55,866 nucleotides of DNA, from NCBI GenBank assembly GCA_900548505.1, contig URKI01000007.1, positions 1-55,866 on the forward strand. The letters run 5' to 3'. The stretch is from an uncultured Oscillibacter sp. (GTDB lineage Bacteria; Bacillota; Clostridia; Oscillospirales; Oscillospiraceae). Positions within the stretch are counted from its first letter, which is position 1, and every line of letters starts with the position of its first letter. A program made the position numbers and the translations under genes. Shown in pieces: positions 21,759-30,798 of this stretch. The notes under the pieces were generated by a model. That model did not search any database and was not told the DNA's origin. It saw nothing but the letters and a program-made list of their open reading frames with translations.

Positions 21759-22913
21759 ATGCTCTCCATTCAGGAAAGTGCCCTGACGGTGCTGGAGCTT
21801 TTTTTGATTGCAGCTCTGGGCTACTGTGTGGGCGCCGTCAAGGTGCGGGGGATCAGTCTGGGCAGTTCCGCCATCTTCCTGGTGGCGCTGGTGTTCGGCC
21901 ACTTTGGCGTCTCGTTTCCCGCGGCGCTGCAGACCACCGGCATGGTGCTGTTCATCAGCTCCGTGGGCATCAGTGCCGGCCCCAGCTTTGTGGGGAACCT
22001 GCGCCGCCATGGGGCGGCCTACATCCTGCTGTGCCTTTTCACCGCGGTCAGCGGCTCGCTGGTATGCGTGGCGGTGATCCGTCTGGCGGGGGTGGAAACG
22101 CCTCTTGCCATGGGACTGATGACGGGCGCGTATACCACTTCGCCGGGCTTCGCCTCCGCCAAGGAGGCGTTCCACGGCAGCGCGGAGGCCGTGGCCATGG
22201 TGGCCGCCGGGTACGGCATCATGTATCCGGTGGGGACGCTGTGCAAGGTTTTGTTCGTGCAGATGGTGCCCCGGCTGCTGGGCGCGGACATGGAGCATGA
22301 GCGTGCCCTTGTGCGCCGCGGAGCGGAGGCGGCGGAACCGGCGGAGGACGGCGGTCACCACCGCTTCCGGCTGGACTCCCTGGGCTTTTTCACACTGGCC
22401 GTGGCCATCGCCTGCGGTATTTTGCTGGGTGGCATCACCATTCCCCTGCCGGGGATCGGCAGCTTTTCTCTGGGTAACTCCGGCGGCCCGCTGCTGGTGG
22501 GACTGCTGCTGGGCCACCTGGGCCACATCGGGCCGGTGGATGTGCGGGTGGACCCGCGGATCGTGGAGCCGGTGAAGGAGCTGGGACTCATCCTGTTCTT
22601 TACCGGAGCCGGTACGGAGGGCGGCGCCCAGCTGGTGGAGATCGTGAGCCAGTACGGGGCGTTTTTGCTGGTGTACGGCATCATTCTGGTGTTTGTGCCG
22701 CTGACGCTGGGCTTTGCCCTCAGCCGCCGGGTGTTCCGGCTGCCTATGCTCAACGGCCTTGCGGCCATGAGCGGCGGCATGACCTGCTCGCCGTCCCTGG
22801 CGGCGCTGATCCAGGTGGCGGGCACCACGGATGTGGCATCCACCTATGCCACCACCTATCCCATTGCCCTCATCAATATGGTGATCGTCATGCAGATCCT
22901 GGCAAACGTATGA
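21759..22913 (+). CDS. Compact AspT/YidE-type membrane antiporter
   Basis: This 384-residue protein has two homologous hydrophobic halves joined by a short charged linker (about 180-205, 'EHERALVRRGAEAAEPAEDG'). Each half carries motifs typical of the aspartate:alanine exchanger group: 'FISSVGISAGPSF' and 'GLMTGAYTTSPGFASA' in the first, 'LGLILFFTGAGTEGG' and 'AAMSGGMTCSPSLAALI' in the second. Known AspT proteins are about 540-560 residues because of a central TrkA_C-like pair of domains; here those are absent. GAGGAGGG precedes the ATG at 21759. The next gene is an aspartate aminotransferase, which supports a dicarboxylate or amino acid substrate. Confidence 0.8.
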   Translation: MLSIQESALTVLELFLIAALGYCVGAVKVRGISLGSSAIFLVALVFGHFGVSFPAALQTTGMVLFISSVGISAGPSFVGNLRRHGAAYILLCLFTAVSGSLVCVAVIRLAGVETPLAMGLMTGAYTTSPGFASAKEAFHGSAEAVAMVAAGYGIMYPVGTLCKVLFVQMVPRLLGADMEHERALVRRGAEAAEPAEDGGHHRFRLDSLGFFTLAVAIACGILLGGITIPLPGIGSFSLGNSGGPLLVGLLLGHLGHIGPVDVRVDPRIVEPVKELGLILFFTGAGTEGGAQLVEIVSQYGAFLLVYGIILVFVPLTLGFALSRRVFRLPMLNGLAAMSGGMTCSPSLAALIQVAGTTDVASTYATTYPIALINMVIVMQILANV

Positions 22914-22940
22914 AAATCGCGAAAAATGATGGCGGTGCCA

Positions 22941-22968
22941 TTGAAAGACGCGAAAAAAATGGTATACT
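22941..22968 (+). promoter_or_regulatory. Promoter of the aminotransferase-radical SAM pair
   Basis: TTGAAA (22941-22946), 16 bases and TATACT (22963-22968) precede the aminotransferase start by 35 bases. Confidence 0.7.
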
Positions 22969-23003
22969 GATTCAAAATCCATAGATCGAGAGGATGAACG
23001 ACA

Positions 23004-24278
23004 ATGACTCCCTACGGAAAGATGACCCCGGCGGAGCGGGCAGAGGAATACGCCCGCGTGTCCGCGGAGTATGCGCAGAAAAAGGCACTGGGCCTGAAGC
23101 TGAACATGGCCCGCGGAAAGCCCGGCAAGGAGCAGCTGGACCTGGTGAACGGCCTGTTCGATGTGATGAAAACGCCCGAGGACTTCGTCTCCGGCGGCGT
23201 GGACGTGCGCAATTACGGCGAGATGAGCGGCCTTGCCTCCGCCCGGCAGCTGTTTGCCGAGATCCTGGACTGCAAGCCGGAGCAGGTGTTCGTGGGCGGC
23301 AACTCCAGCCTGCAGCTCATGTACGATACGGTCTCCAAGGCCTATACCCACGGCCTGCTCCACAGTGAGCGCCCCTGGTGCAAGGAGGAGAAGATCAAGT
23401 GGCTGTGCCCGGCTCCCGGTTATGACCGCCACTTTAAGGTCACCGAGTCCTTCGGCTTCGAGCTGATCGCCATTCCCATGACCGCCGAGGGCCCCGATAT
23501 GGACGCCGTGGAGGCTGCCATTGCTGATCCGGCCGTCAAGGGCATGTGGAACGTGCCCAAGTACTCCAACCCCGACGGCGTGATCTACTCCGCCGAGACC
23601 ATCCGCCGCATCGCCTCCATGAAGCCCGCCGCGCCGGACTTCCTGCTCATGTGGGACAATGCCTACTGCGTCCACGAGTTTGAGGGAGAGTATGTGCCCT
23701 TCCCGGACATTCTCAGCGAGTGCGCCAAGTACGGCAACGCCGACATGGTCTTTGAGTTTGCCTCCACCTCCAAGGTGACGCTGCCCGGCGCCGGCATCTC
23801 CTGCTTTGCCTGCTCTGAGGCCAACATGGCCTACATGGAAAAGCTGCTGACCGCCCAGGTCATCAGCTTCGACAAGGTCAACCAGCAGCGCCATGTGCTC
23901 TATCTCAAGGACAAGGCCCACACCCTGGAGCTCATGCGCCGCCATGCCACCGTGCTGGGACCCAAGTTCCGCTGCGTGCTGGACACCCTGGACCGGGAGA
24001 TTGCACCGCTGGAGATCGCCTCCTGGCAGCGTCCCAAGGGCGGCTACTTCGTCTCCCTCAACGCACTGCCCGGCACGGCACGGCGGGTGTGGGAGCTGTG
24101 CCGGGATGCAGGCGTGACCCTCACCGGCGCCGGCGCTACCTTCCCCTACGGCAAGGACCCCGCCGACAGCAACCTGCGCATTGCCCCGTCCTATCCCCCC
24201 GTTGAGGAGCTGGAGCAGGCCATCGATGTGCTGTGCGTGTGCCTGAAGCTGGCGGCACTGGAGAAGCTGGGCGTATGA
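23004..24278 (+). CDS. Aspartate aminotransferase, subgroup Ic-like
   Basis: This 424-residue PLP enzyme resembles the class I subgroup Ic (PF12897-type) aspartate aminotransferases. It starts with 'LGLKLNMARGKPGKEQLDL', typical of this group, and has 'NYGEMSGL', Asn in 'WNVPKYSNPDG', Asp/Tyr in 'MWDNAYCVHEF' and the PLP Lys in 'STSKVTLPGAGI'. Arg in 'NLRIAPSYPP' would bind the alpha-carboxylate. It interconverts aspartate/2-oxoglutarate and oxaloacetate/glutamate. It follows the AspT-like carrier and overlaps the radical SAM gene by 4 bases. Confidence 0.88.
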   Translation: MTPYGKMTPAERAEEYARVSAEYAQKKALGLKLNMARGKPGKEQLDLVNGLFDVMKTPEDFVSGGVDVRNYGEMSGLASARQLFAEILDCKPEQVFVGGNSSLQLMYDTVSKAYTHGLLHSERPWCKEEKIKWLCPAPGYDRHFKVTESFGFELIAIPMTAEGPDMDAVEAAIADPAVKGMWNVPKYSNPDGVIYSAETIRRIASMKPAAPDFLLMWDNAYCVHEFEGEYVPFPDILSECAKYGNADMVFEFASTSKVTLPGAGISCFACSEANMAYMEKLLTAQVISFDKVNQQRHVLYLKDKAHTLELMRRHATVLGPKFRCVLDTLDREIAPLEIASWQRPKGGYFVSLNALPGTARRVWELCRDAGVTLTGAGATFPYGKDPADSNLRIAPSYPPVEELEQAIDVLCVCLKLAALEKLGV

Positions 24279-25144
24279 GATACTTCGGAAGCGTATACCG
24301 CCCCCCCTCTGAGGCGTACAGCCTCATCGTCCAGGTGACCTACGGGTGCAGCCACAACACCTGCGCCTTTTGCAGCATGTACAAGGAAAAGCGGTTTGCC
24401 CTGCGGCCTCTGGAGGAGGTGCTGGAGGACTTCCGCATAGCCCGGCAGACCTACCGGGCGGTGGACAAGGTGTTTTTGGCGGACGGCGACGCCCTGGTGC
24501 GCCGGGCGGAGGAGCTGTATGTGATCCTGGACACCATCCGGGAGCTGTTCCCCGAGTGCCAGCGGGTCACCAGCTACGCCTCTCCCGCCTCCATCCGCAT
24601 CCGCACGGATGAGGAGCTGCGCACCCTGCGTGAAAAGGGCCTGACCATGGTCTACATGGGACTGGAGTCCGGCTGCGACGATGTGCTGCGGCTTATGCAC
24701 AAGGGACACATGTCCGATGAGATCGTGGCCATGGGTCAGAAGGTGCGGCAGAGCGGCATCGCCCTCTCCGTTACGGCCATCACGGGCCTGGGCGGACCGG
24801 AGCTGCTGGAGCGCCACGCCGTGGAGACGGCCAAGGCCTTCAACGCCATGAACCCGGAGTATATCGGTATGCTGACGCTGATGGTGGAGCCGGAGACGCC
24901 CCTCTACGACTGGGTGCACCAGGGCAAGTTCCAGCTGCTGACCCAGCCCCAGGTGCTGGAGGAGACCCGCCTCCTGGTGGAGCATCTGGACAGCCCCGGC
25001 AGCGTGTTCCGCATGAACCACGCCAGCAACTATCTGGTGCTCAAGGGCACGCTCAACGAAGACAAGGAAGCGATGCTGCGCACCATCGACGCGGCCGAGC
25101 ACGACCTGAGCCGTCTGCGCCCGGAGTCCTGGCGCGGGCTTTAA
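24275..25144 (+). CDS. Radical SAM protein (Elp3/HemN-like)
   Basis: This 289-residue protein has a cluster motif C-x4-C-x2-C ('GCSHNTCAFC') near residues 26-35, followed by 'MYKEKRF'. A Gly-rich SAM-binding stretch and 'VYMGLESGCDDVLRLMHKG' follow, as in Elp3/MiaB/NifB-type proteins. It lacks an obvious extra cluster or B12 domain. It is translationally coupled to the aminotransferase (ATGA). The reaction is unknown. Confidence 0.85.
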   Translation: MRYFGSVYRPPSEAYSLIVQVTYGCSHNTCAFCSMYKEKRFALRPLEEVLEDFRIARQTYRAVDKVFLADGDALVRRAEELYVILDTIRELFPECQRVTSYASPASIRIRTDEELRTLREKGLTMVYMGLESGCDDVLRLMHKGHMSDEIVAMGQKVRQSGIALSVTAITGLGGPELLERHAVETAKAFNAMNPEYIGMLTLMVEPETPLYDWVHQGKFQLLTQPQVLEETRLLVEHLDSPGSVFRMNHASNYLVLKGTLNEDKEAMLRTIDAAEHDLSRLRPESWRGL

Positions 25145-25152
25145 AAGAGAAG

Positions 25153-25192
25153 AACGCCCCGGAAAGCAAACTGCTTTCCGGGGCGTTTTTTT
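25153..25192 (+). terminator. Rho-independent terminator
   Basis: A stem of about 15 bp (25153-25167 with 25173-25187) is followed by T7. It ends the aminotransferase-radical SAM transcript and overlaps the last bases of the convergent YitT gene. Confidence 0.92.
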
Positions 25193-26063
25193 AGATGCCG
25201 GCGGAGACGTGCTTGAAGTTGCCCAGGGTCTCGTTGACGTTGGAGACGTAGGCAAACGTATCGGGGAACTCCTGGAGCACCCGGTGGAACTGCATCACCT
25301 GGCTGCGGTTGACCACGCAGATGAGCAATGACTTGGGGGTGTCGGAGTACATGCCCTGGGCAGGCAGGACGGTGACGCCGTGGTGCAGTTCCCGCAGGAG
25401 TCGTTCGGAGAGGGCGTCGGCGTGCTGGGTGACCACCTCAAATTTCAGGGCCGTCTTGAAGCCCTTGAGGATGCCGTCGCTGATGCGGGAGCTGAGGTAG
25501 CAGTAGATGAGGCACAGGATGACCGGCTCGAACTGATAGCCGTAGACGAAAAAAGAAAGCACCGCCACGGAGGCGTTGAGTCCGAAGATCACCCACACCA
25601 GACTGGCCTGGGGATGGAGCTTGTGGACCCAGGCGGCCACGATGTCCGTGCCGCCGGTGGAGCCGCCCAGCCGGATCACCAGACCGTACACGGCGCCGCT
25701 GACCACGCCGGCAGTCACAGGCCCTAGAATGTCCGAGGAGCCGGAGTCATAGGCGATGCCGCTCAGGTCCAGCTGGCCAAGGCCCAGCGTCACGGCGGAA
25801 AAGACCAGCACGAAAAGGAGGCTCTTGCGGGCAAAGTCCGCGTCCAGCTTCCGCCAGGCCAGGAAAATCAGCGGCAGGTTGATGATGAGGGAGAGATAGC
25901 CGATGTTTACGTGGAACAGATACTGGATGATGGTGGCGAAGCCGTTGATGCCCGCCGGGGCGAAAGCGTTGGGGAATACGAACAGCTCGTAGCTAAGACC
26001 CATAACGACGGCCAGCCCCGCCACTGCCAGATAGCGGCCGGTCTGGCCCGAAGTGTGCTGCAT
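25191..26063 (-). CDS. YitT-family membrane protein (DUF161 + DUF2179)
   Basis: This 290-residue protein has five or six transmembrane segments (about 10-200) with 'FAPAGINGFATIIQYL' and 'IRLGGSTGGTDIVAAWV', the repeated Gly-rich motifs of YitT proteins. A cytoplasmic DUF2179 domain (about 225-280) contains 'HHGVTVLPAQGMYSDTPKSLL' (a typical GVT...G-Y signature). Biochemical function is unknown; the family is widespread and duplicated in Firmicutes. Confidence 0.9.
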   Translation of the reverse strand: MQHTSGQTGRYLAVAGLAVVMGLSYELFVFPNAFAPAGINGFATIIQYLFHVNIGYLSLIINLPLIFLAWRKLDADFARKSLLFVLVFSAVTLGLGQLDLSGIAYDSGSSDILGPVTAGVVSGAVYGLVIRLGGSTGGTDIVAAWVHKLHPQASLVWVIFGLNASVAVLSFFVYGYQFEPVILCLIYCYLSSRISDGILKGFKTALKFEVVTQHADALSERLLRELHHGVTVLPAQGMYSDTPKSLLICVVNRSQVMQFHRVLQEFPDTFAYVSNVNETLGNFKHVSAGI

Positions 26064-26100
26064 GGAGAAAACTTCCTTTCTCTTGAATCTTCCGGGCCGC

Positions 26101-26129
26101 AGTATACGCCTGTTTCACTGAAAATGCAA
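26101..26129 (-). promoter_or_regulatory. Promoter of the YitT gene
   Basis: On the minus strand TTGCAT (26124-26129), 17 bases and TATACT (26101-26106). Confidence 0.65.
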
Positions 26130-26227
26130 GTAAAAATTCACGGTTTTTCTAAAAATGCAGGAAAAGTTTCTCACTGTGCAGAATGGGAGAAAAAGCGGCG
26201 TTTTAACGAGAAAAAGGCAGGAGCGGT

Positions 26228-26257
26228 GCAGGATGCAGGTACAGCGATGCATCCTGC
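26228..26257. repeat. 10-bp inverted repeat followed by a ribosome-site-like sequence
   Basis: Arms 26228-26237 and 26248-26257 are perfect. They are followed on the plus strand by AAAGGAGG (26258-26265) and, at 26276, an ATG opening a four-codon frame that ends inside the pyr terminator. No plus-strand promoter is seen. The 268-base YitT-pyrI gap holds no larger gene. Confidence 0.4.
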
Positions 26258-26270
26258 AAAGGAGGAACCG

Positions 26271-26305
26271 AAAAAATGCCGCTGCCGTAAAAAACGGCAG
26301 CGGCA
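26271..26305 (-). terminator. Terminator of the pyr operon
   Basis: A perfect 12-bp stem (26277-26288 with 26294-26305) is followed on the minus strand by T6, 27 bases after the pyrI stop. The A-run and T-run on both sides let it work in both directions. Confidence 0.9.
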
Positions 26306-26331
26306 TAGGTTTTTTGAACCTTGGGCGGCGA

Positions 26332-26757
26332 TTACAGCTTGCGGGCCTTCTCGGTGTCGCAGTAAGCGCAGCGGTAGGTGTGCTTTTCGGGATCGCTGAG
26401 CAGGAAGATGGCGTCCAGCTGAGGCTCCGCCACGGTGATGCAGCGGGGGTTCTTGCAGTGGATGATGTTCACCAGCTTCTGGGGCAGCTCCAGGTGCTTC
26501 TTCTCCACCCGGACGCCGTTGCGGATGATGTTGACGGTGATGTTGGGATCGATGTAGCCCAGCACGTCCAGATCCACGTCCATGGGGGAGTCGATCTTGA
26601 TGATGTCCTTGCGGCCCATGCGGTCGCTGCGGACGTTCTTGATGATGGCCACGGAGCAGTCCAGCTCGTCCAGGTGCAGGTACTTGTAGATGTCCATGCT
26701 CTTGCCGGACTGGATGTGGTCCAGGACCACGCCGTTTTGGATGCTATCGATATTCAT
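26332..26757 (-). CDS. pyrI: Aspartate carbamoyltransferase regulatory chain PyrI
   Basis: This 141-residue protein has the nucleotide-binding domain (about 1-95, starting 'MNIDSIQNGVVLDHIQSGKS') and the C-terminal zinc domain with four Cys: 'HCKNPRCIT' and 'YRCAYCDTEKA'. It binds PyrB and gives allosteric control by nucleotides. Its presence in a Gram-positive shows a class B-type ATCase holoenzyme, unlike B. subtilis. It is the last gene of the operon. Confidence 0.96.
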   Translation of the reverse strand: MNIDSIQNGVVLDHIQSGKSMDIYKYLHLDELDCSVAIIKNVRSDRMGRKDIIKIDSPMDVDLDVLGYIDPNITVNIIRNGVRVEKKHLELPQKLVNIIHCKNPRCITVAEPQLDAIFLLSDPEKHTYRCAYCDTEKARKL

Positions 26758-26777
26758 AAGTGAGATCTCCTTCCCGA

Positions 26778-27698
26778 TTAAACCTGGATGTCCAGCAGCT
26801 TGAGGATCAGCGCCATGCGGATGAACTTGCCGTTTTTCACCTGCTTCCAGTAGCAGGCGCGGGGATCGCGGTCCACGGAAACGGTGATCTCATTGACGCG
26901 GGGCAGGGGGTGCAGGATGCACAGGTCGGGCTTGGCGGGCACCAGCTTCTCGGGGTCCAGCACGTAGGTATCCTTCAGACGGATGTAATCGGCCTCGTTG
27001 AAGAAGCGCTCCTTCTGCACGCGGGTCATGTACAGGATGTCCAGCTTGGGCATGGCCTCTTCCAGGCTGCCGGTCTCCTCATAGGGCAGGCCGTTCTTGT
27101 CCAGCACGTTTTCCTTGATGTAGGCGGGCATCTTCAGCTCCTCGGGGGAGATAAAGACGAACTTGATGCCGCTCTGGCGGCTCAGGGCGTTGACCAGGGA
27201 GTGAACGGTACGGCCGAACTTCAGGTCACCGCAGAAGCCAATGGTGAAGTCGTTGAGCCGGCCCTTTTCCCGGTGGATGGTCAGCAGGTCCGTCAGGGTC
27301 TGGGTGGGGTGATTGTGGCCGCCGTCGCCGGCGTTGATGATGGGCACCTCGGAGAACTGGGCCGCCGCGTAGGGAGCGCCCTCCTTGGGGTGGCGCATGG
27401 CAATGATGTCGGCATAGCAGCTGACGGTGTGGATGGTGTCACCCACGGTCTCGCCCTTGGCGGTGGAGCTGGACATGGCCTCGGAGAAGCCCAGCACGCT
27501 GCCGCCCAGGCCCAGCATGGCGGACTCGAAGCTCAGGCGGGTACGGGTGGAAGGCTCGAAGAAGAGGGTGGCCAGCTGCTTGTGGGCGCAGGCGTCCTGG
27601 TACTTGGCGGGATTGGCGATGATATCCTCAGCGGTGGCGATCAGCTGGTCGATCTCCTCTACGCTCAGGTCGACAATGTCAATGAGATTTCTAGGCAT
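26778..27698 (-). CDS. pyrB: Aspartate carbamoyltransferase catalytic chain PyrB
   Basis: This 306-residue enzyme joins carbamoyl phosphate and L-aspartate. It has the carbamoyl-phosphate motif 'FFEPSTRTRLSFESAM' near 46-61, 'SSTAKGE' with the mobile-loop Ser/Lys and 'GDGGHNHPTQTLTD' near 130. The PyrI gene 20 bases downstream supplies the regulatory chain. Confidence 0.97.
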   Translation of the reverse strand: MPRNLIDIVDLSVEEIDQLIATAEDIIANPAKYQDACAHKQLATLFFEPSTRTRLSFESAMLGLGGSVLGFSEAMSSSTAKGETVGDTIHTVSCYADIIAMRHPKEGAPYAAAQFSEVPIINAGDGGHNHPTQTLTDLLTIHREKGRLNDFTIGFCGDLKFGRTVHSLVNALSRQSGIKFVFISPEELKMPAYIKENVLDKNGLPYEETGSLEEAMPKLDILYMTRVQKERFFNEADYIRLKDTYVLDPEKLVPAKPDLCILHPLPRVNEITVSVDRDPRACYWKQVKNGKFIRMALILKLLDIQV

Positions 27699-27737
27699 GG
27701 GACTGCTCCTTTCGGAAGATGGTTTCGGTTCAGTGAG

Positions 27738-27766
27738 TTCCCCGCCGCGCCCTGCGCGGTGGGGAA
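27738..27766 (-). other. Intercistronic hairpin between pyrE and pyrB
   Basis: A near-perfect stem of about 12 bp lies in the 85-base gap. There is no T-run, so it may be a processing or stabilising structure that separates pyrB-pyrI from the upstream cistrons. Confidence 0.55.
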
Positions 27767-27783
27767 AGCAAAATGTGTGACGT

Positions 27784-28425
27784 TTATTTCGACGTGATCC
27801 AGCTTTCGTCGCTGGGATTGGAGCGGAACTTCTTGAGCCGCTCGATGTCCTCGGGACGGATCTTACCCTCGTCGGCGGCCACCTGGCACACGGCGTCGAA
27901 GTTGGACAGGGAGTAGTTGGTCACATTGGCAGCGGCCAGACGGTCCAGGCCCTTCTGGAGGCCATAGGTGAAGATGGACACGATGCCCAGCACCTCAGCG
28001 CCGGCCTCCCGCAGAGCCTCCACCACTTCGATGCAGCTGCCGCCGGTAGAGATCAGGTCCTCCACCACGACGACCTTCTGACCCTTCTCCAGCTTGCCCT
28101 CGATGCGGTTGCCGCGGCCGTGGTCCTTGTTGCCGGAGCGGACGTAGCCCATAGGCAGGCCCATGAGATGGCCCACGATAGCGGCGTGGGCGATACCGGC
28201 GGTGGAGGTGCCCATGAGGACTTCCACGTTCGGATAGTGCTTGCAGATCAGGTCCACCAGGCCCTCTTCCACATGGGTGCGGACGGCGGGGGCGGTGAGG
28301 GTCAGGCGGTTGTCGCAGTAGATGGGGCTCTTGATGCCGCTGGCCCAGGTGAAGGGCTCGTCGGGACGCAGAAAGACAGCGCCGATGGAGAGCAGGTCAT
28401 GGGCGATGGTTTGTTCCAGGTTCAT
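27784..28425 (-). CDS. pyrE: Orotate phosphoribosyltransferase PyrE
   Basis: This 213-residue enzyme converts orotate and PRPP to OMP. The PRPP-binding motif is 'VVVVEDLISTGGSCIEVVEAL' (core VEDLISTGGS), the catalytic loop contains 'SGNKDHGRGNRIEG' and the N-terminus has 'FTWASGIKSPIYCDNR'. It lies between pyrF and pyrB. Confidence 0.96.
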   Translation of the reverse strand: MNLEQTIAHDLLSIGAVFLRPDEPFTWASGIKSPIYCDNRLTLTAPAVRTHVEEGLVDLICKHYPNVEVLMGTSTAGIAHAAIVGHLMGLPMGYVRSGNKDHGRGNRIEGKLEKGQKVVVVEDLISTGGSCIEVVEALREAGAEVLGIVSIFTYGLQKGLDRLAAANVTNYSLSNFDAVCQVAADEGKIRPEDIERLKKFRSNPSDESWITSK

Positions 28426-28459
28426 ATCTAAAATCCTCCTTGGTAAAATACAGGTCGAA

Positions 28460-29161
28460 TCAGCCCAGGAAGTCCTTGACGGCCCGGCGATAGGCAGCCA
28501 CGGGGTCCTCGGCCTGGGTGATGGGGCGGCCCACCACGATGTAGTCGCAGCCGGACTTGCCAGCCTTCTCGGGGGTCATGATGCGCTTCTGGTCACCGGC
28601 GGCGGAGTCGGCAAAGCGGATGCCGGGGGTGACGGTGACGAAGCTCTCGCCGCAGTTTTCCTTCACCAGAGCGGCCTCCAGGGGAGAGCACACCACGCCG
28701 TCCAGGCCGCACTTGGCGGCGTTCTTGGCGTAGGACATGACGGTCTCGGCCATGGGCACGTCGATGAGCAGCTCGTTTTTCAGAGCCTCGGCGTCGGTGG
28801 AGGTCAGCTGGGTGACGGCGATGAGCATGGGACGGGTGCCGTCGGGCCGGGTCAGGCCCTCCAGGGCGCCGCGCATCATCTCACCGGCACCGGCGGCATG
28901 GAGGTTCACCATGTCTACATCCAGGCGGGAGAGCACGCTCATGGCGCGCTTGACGGTGTTGGGGATGTCGTGGAGCTTCAAGTCCAGGAAGATCTTGTGG
29001 CCACGGGCTTTGATCTCACGCACCACATCGGGACCCTCGGCATAGAAAAGCTCCATACCGATCTTCACAAAGGGCTTTTCCCCGGCGGGGAACTGGTCGA
29101 GAAAATGCAGCGTCTCCTCCTTGGTGGGGAAGTCCAGCGCGATGATTACGTCTTTAGCCAT
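28460..29161 (-). CDS. pyrF: Orotidine 5'-phosphate decarboxylase PyrF
   Basis: This 233-residue enzyme makes UMP from OMP. The catalytic DxKxxD motif appears as 'FLDLKLHDIPNTV' near residue 60, with the upstream Lys in 'FVKIGMELF' and the phosphate-gripping end 'IVVGRPITQAEDP'. The start overlaps the pyrD stop by 8 bases. Confidence 0.97.
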   Translation of the reverse strand: MAKDVIIALDFPTKEETLHFLDQFPAGEKPFVKIGMELFYAEGPDVVREIKARGHKIFLDLKLHDIPNTVKRAMSVLSRLDVDMVNLHAAGAGEMMRGALEGLTRPDGTRPMLIAVTQLTSTDAEALKNELLIDVPMAETVMSYAKNAAKCGLDGVVCSPLEAALVKENCGESFVTVTPGIRFADSAAGDQKRIMTPEKAGKSGCDYIVVGRPITQAEDPVAAYRRAVKDFLG

Positions 29162-30071
29162 GATGTGCTCCTCCAGTCAGTTCAGAAATATTGTCCACGC
29201 CCAGCTTCCGGCACACGTCCGGCAGCTGTTCGATGATGGTCTTGCAGGCATAGGGGTCTACCAGGTTGGCGGCGCCCACCTCCACGGCGGTAGCGCCTGC
29301 CAGCATCATCTCCGCAGCGTCCTCAGCAGAGGAGACGCCGCCGCAGCCGATGATGGGGATCTTCACCGCCTCGTACACGTCCCACACCATCCGCAGCGCC
29401 ACAGGGAACACGGCGGGGCCGGAGACGCCGCCGGTGCGGTTGGCGATGATGGGGCGGCGGGTGCGCAGGTCGATGCGCATACCCAGCAGGGTGTTGATGA
29501 GGCACACGCCGTCGGCGCCGGCGTCCTCGCAGGCCCGGGCGATCTCAGCGATGTCGGTGACGTTGGGGGTCAGCTTCATAAAGACCGGCTTCGAGGTGGC
29601 GGCCTTCACGGCTTTCGTCACTTCCGCGGCGGCCTTGGGGTCGCAGCCGAAGTTCTTGCCGCCGGCGTGGACGTTGGGGCAGGAGATGTTCACCTCCAGG
29701 ATGGCCACCTGGTCCACAGATTCCAGCTTGCGGCAGTTTTCCGCGTACTCGTCCAGGGTAAAGCCGCCGATGTTGGCGATGACGGGGCCCTGGAAGATCT
29801 TGGCGATGTTGGGCACCTCGTGGGCGATGACCGCGTCGATGCCGGGGTTCTGGAGACCCACGGCGTTGAGCATGCCGGAGGCCATCTCCGCGATGCGGGG
29901 CTGGGGATTGCCCAGCCGGGCCTCACCGGTGGTGCCTTTCCAGGAAAAGCTGCCCAGTACATTTAAATCATAGAGCTCCGCGTACTCCCGGCCGTAGCCG
30001 AAGGTGCCGGAGGCGGGGATGATGGGGTTTTTCAGGGCAACGCCTGCCAGATTCACGCCTAAGTTTACCAT
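29154..30071 (-). CDS. pyrD: Dihydroorotate dehydrogenase, type B catalytic subunit PyrD
   Basis: This 305-residue FMN enzyme of class 1B has 'NPIIPASGTFGYGREY', 'NAVGLQNPG', the catalytic Cys in 'EVNISCPNVHAGGKNFG' and 'GCGGVSSAEDAAEMMLAGA'. Class 1B needs PyrK, encoded directly upstream with a 7-base overlap, to pass electrons to NAD+. Confidence 0.96.
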   Translation of the reverse strand: MVNLGVNLAGVALKNPIIPASGTFGYGREYAELYDLNVLGSFSWKGTTGEARLGNPQPRIAEMASGMLNAVGLQNPGIDAVIAHEVPNIAKIFQGPVIANIGGFTLDEYAENCRKLESVDQVAILEVNISCPNVHAGGKNFGCDPKAAAEVTKAVKAATSKPVFMKLTPNVTDIAEIARACEDAGADGVCLINTLLGMRIDLRTRRPIIANRTGGVSGPAVFPVALRMVWDVYEAVKIPIIGCGGVSSAEDAAEMMLAGATAVEVGAANLVDPYACKTIIEQLPDVCRKLGVDNISELTGGAHHG

Positions 30072-30798
30072 ACGATCTCCTCCTTAAACAGGATGGGGCC
30101 GTCCTTGCACACCCGCTTGTAGCCGTCCTTGGTAGGCACGGTGCAGCCCATGCAGGCGCCGAAGCCGCAGCCCATGCGGGCCTCAAAGCTGAACTGGCCG
30201 TCCTTGAGCTGGGGGAGGCTGTGGACCGCCTTGAGCATGGGCAGGGGGCCGCAGGTGAGCACGTAGTCACACTCGGGGACGCTCCGGATGCAGTCGGTGA
30301 CAAAGCCCCGGGTGCCCAGGGAGCCGTCCTCGGTGGCGATGAGCAGCCGGCAGCCCAGAGCGGCGAACTCCTCCAGGTAGAACGCGTCCTTGCTGCTGCG
30401 GTAGCCCAGGGTCACAGTGGGATTCTGCCCGGCGGCGATCATCCGCTGGGCAAGGCCGTACAGGGGGGCGATGCCGATGCCGCCGCCTGCCAGAACCGGG
30501 TGCTCCCCGGCAAGAGAGGGATCAAAGCCGTTTCCGAGGCCGCTGAGCACGTCCAGCTCCGTGCCGGGCACGCAGCGCACCAGGTCGTGGGTGCCCTTGC
30601 CCACCACCTTTACCAACAGCAGCAGTCCCTGGTCATCCCAGTTGCAGATGGAAATGGGGCGGCGCAGGTAATTGCCGGGCAGGGAGATGTTCACGAACTG
30701 GCCCGGGGCAGTGATGGCGGAGGTGTCGCCGGAGAGGAGGACCTCATAGGTATCCTCCGTCAGCTGGCGGGTATGCTCCAACGTAAAGAGAGATTTTT

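Noticed and set aside
21717..23945. A 742-codon minus-strand ORF
   Set aside because: It is antisense to the AspT-like and aminotransferase genes.
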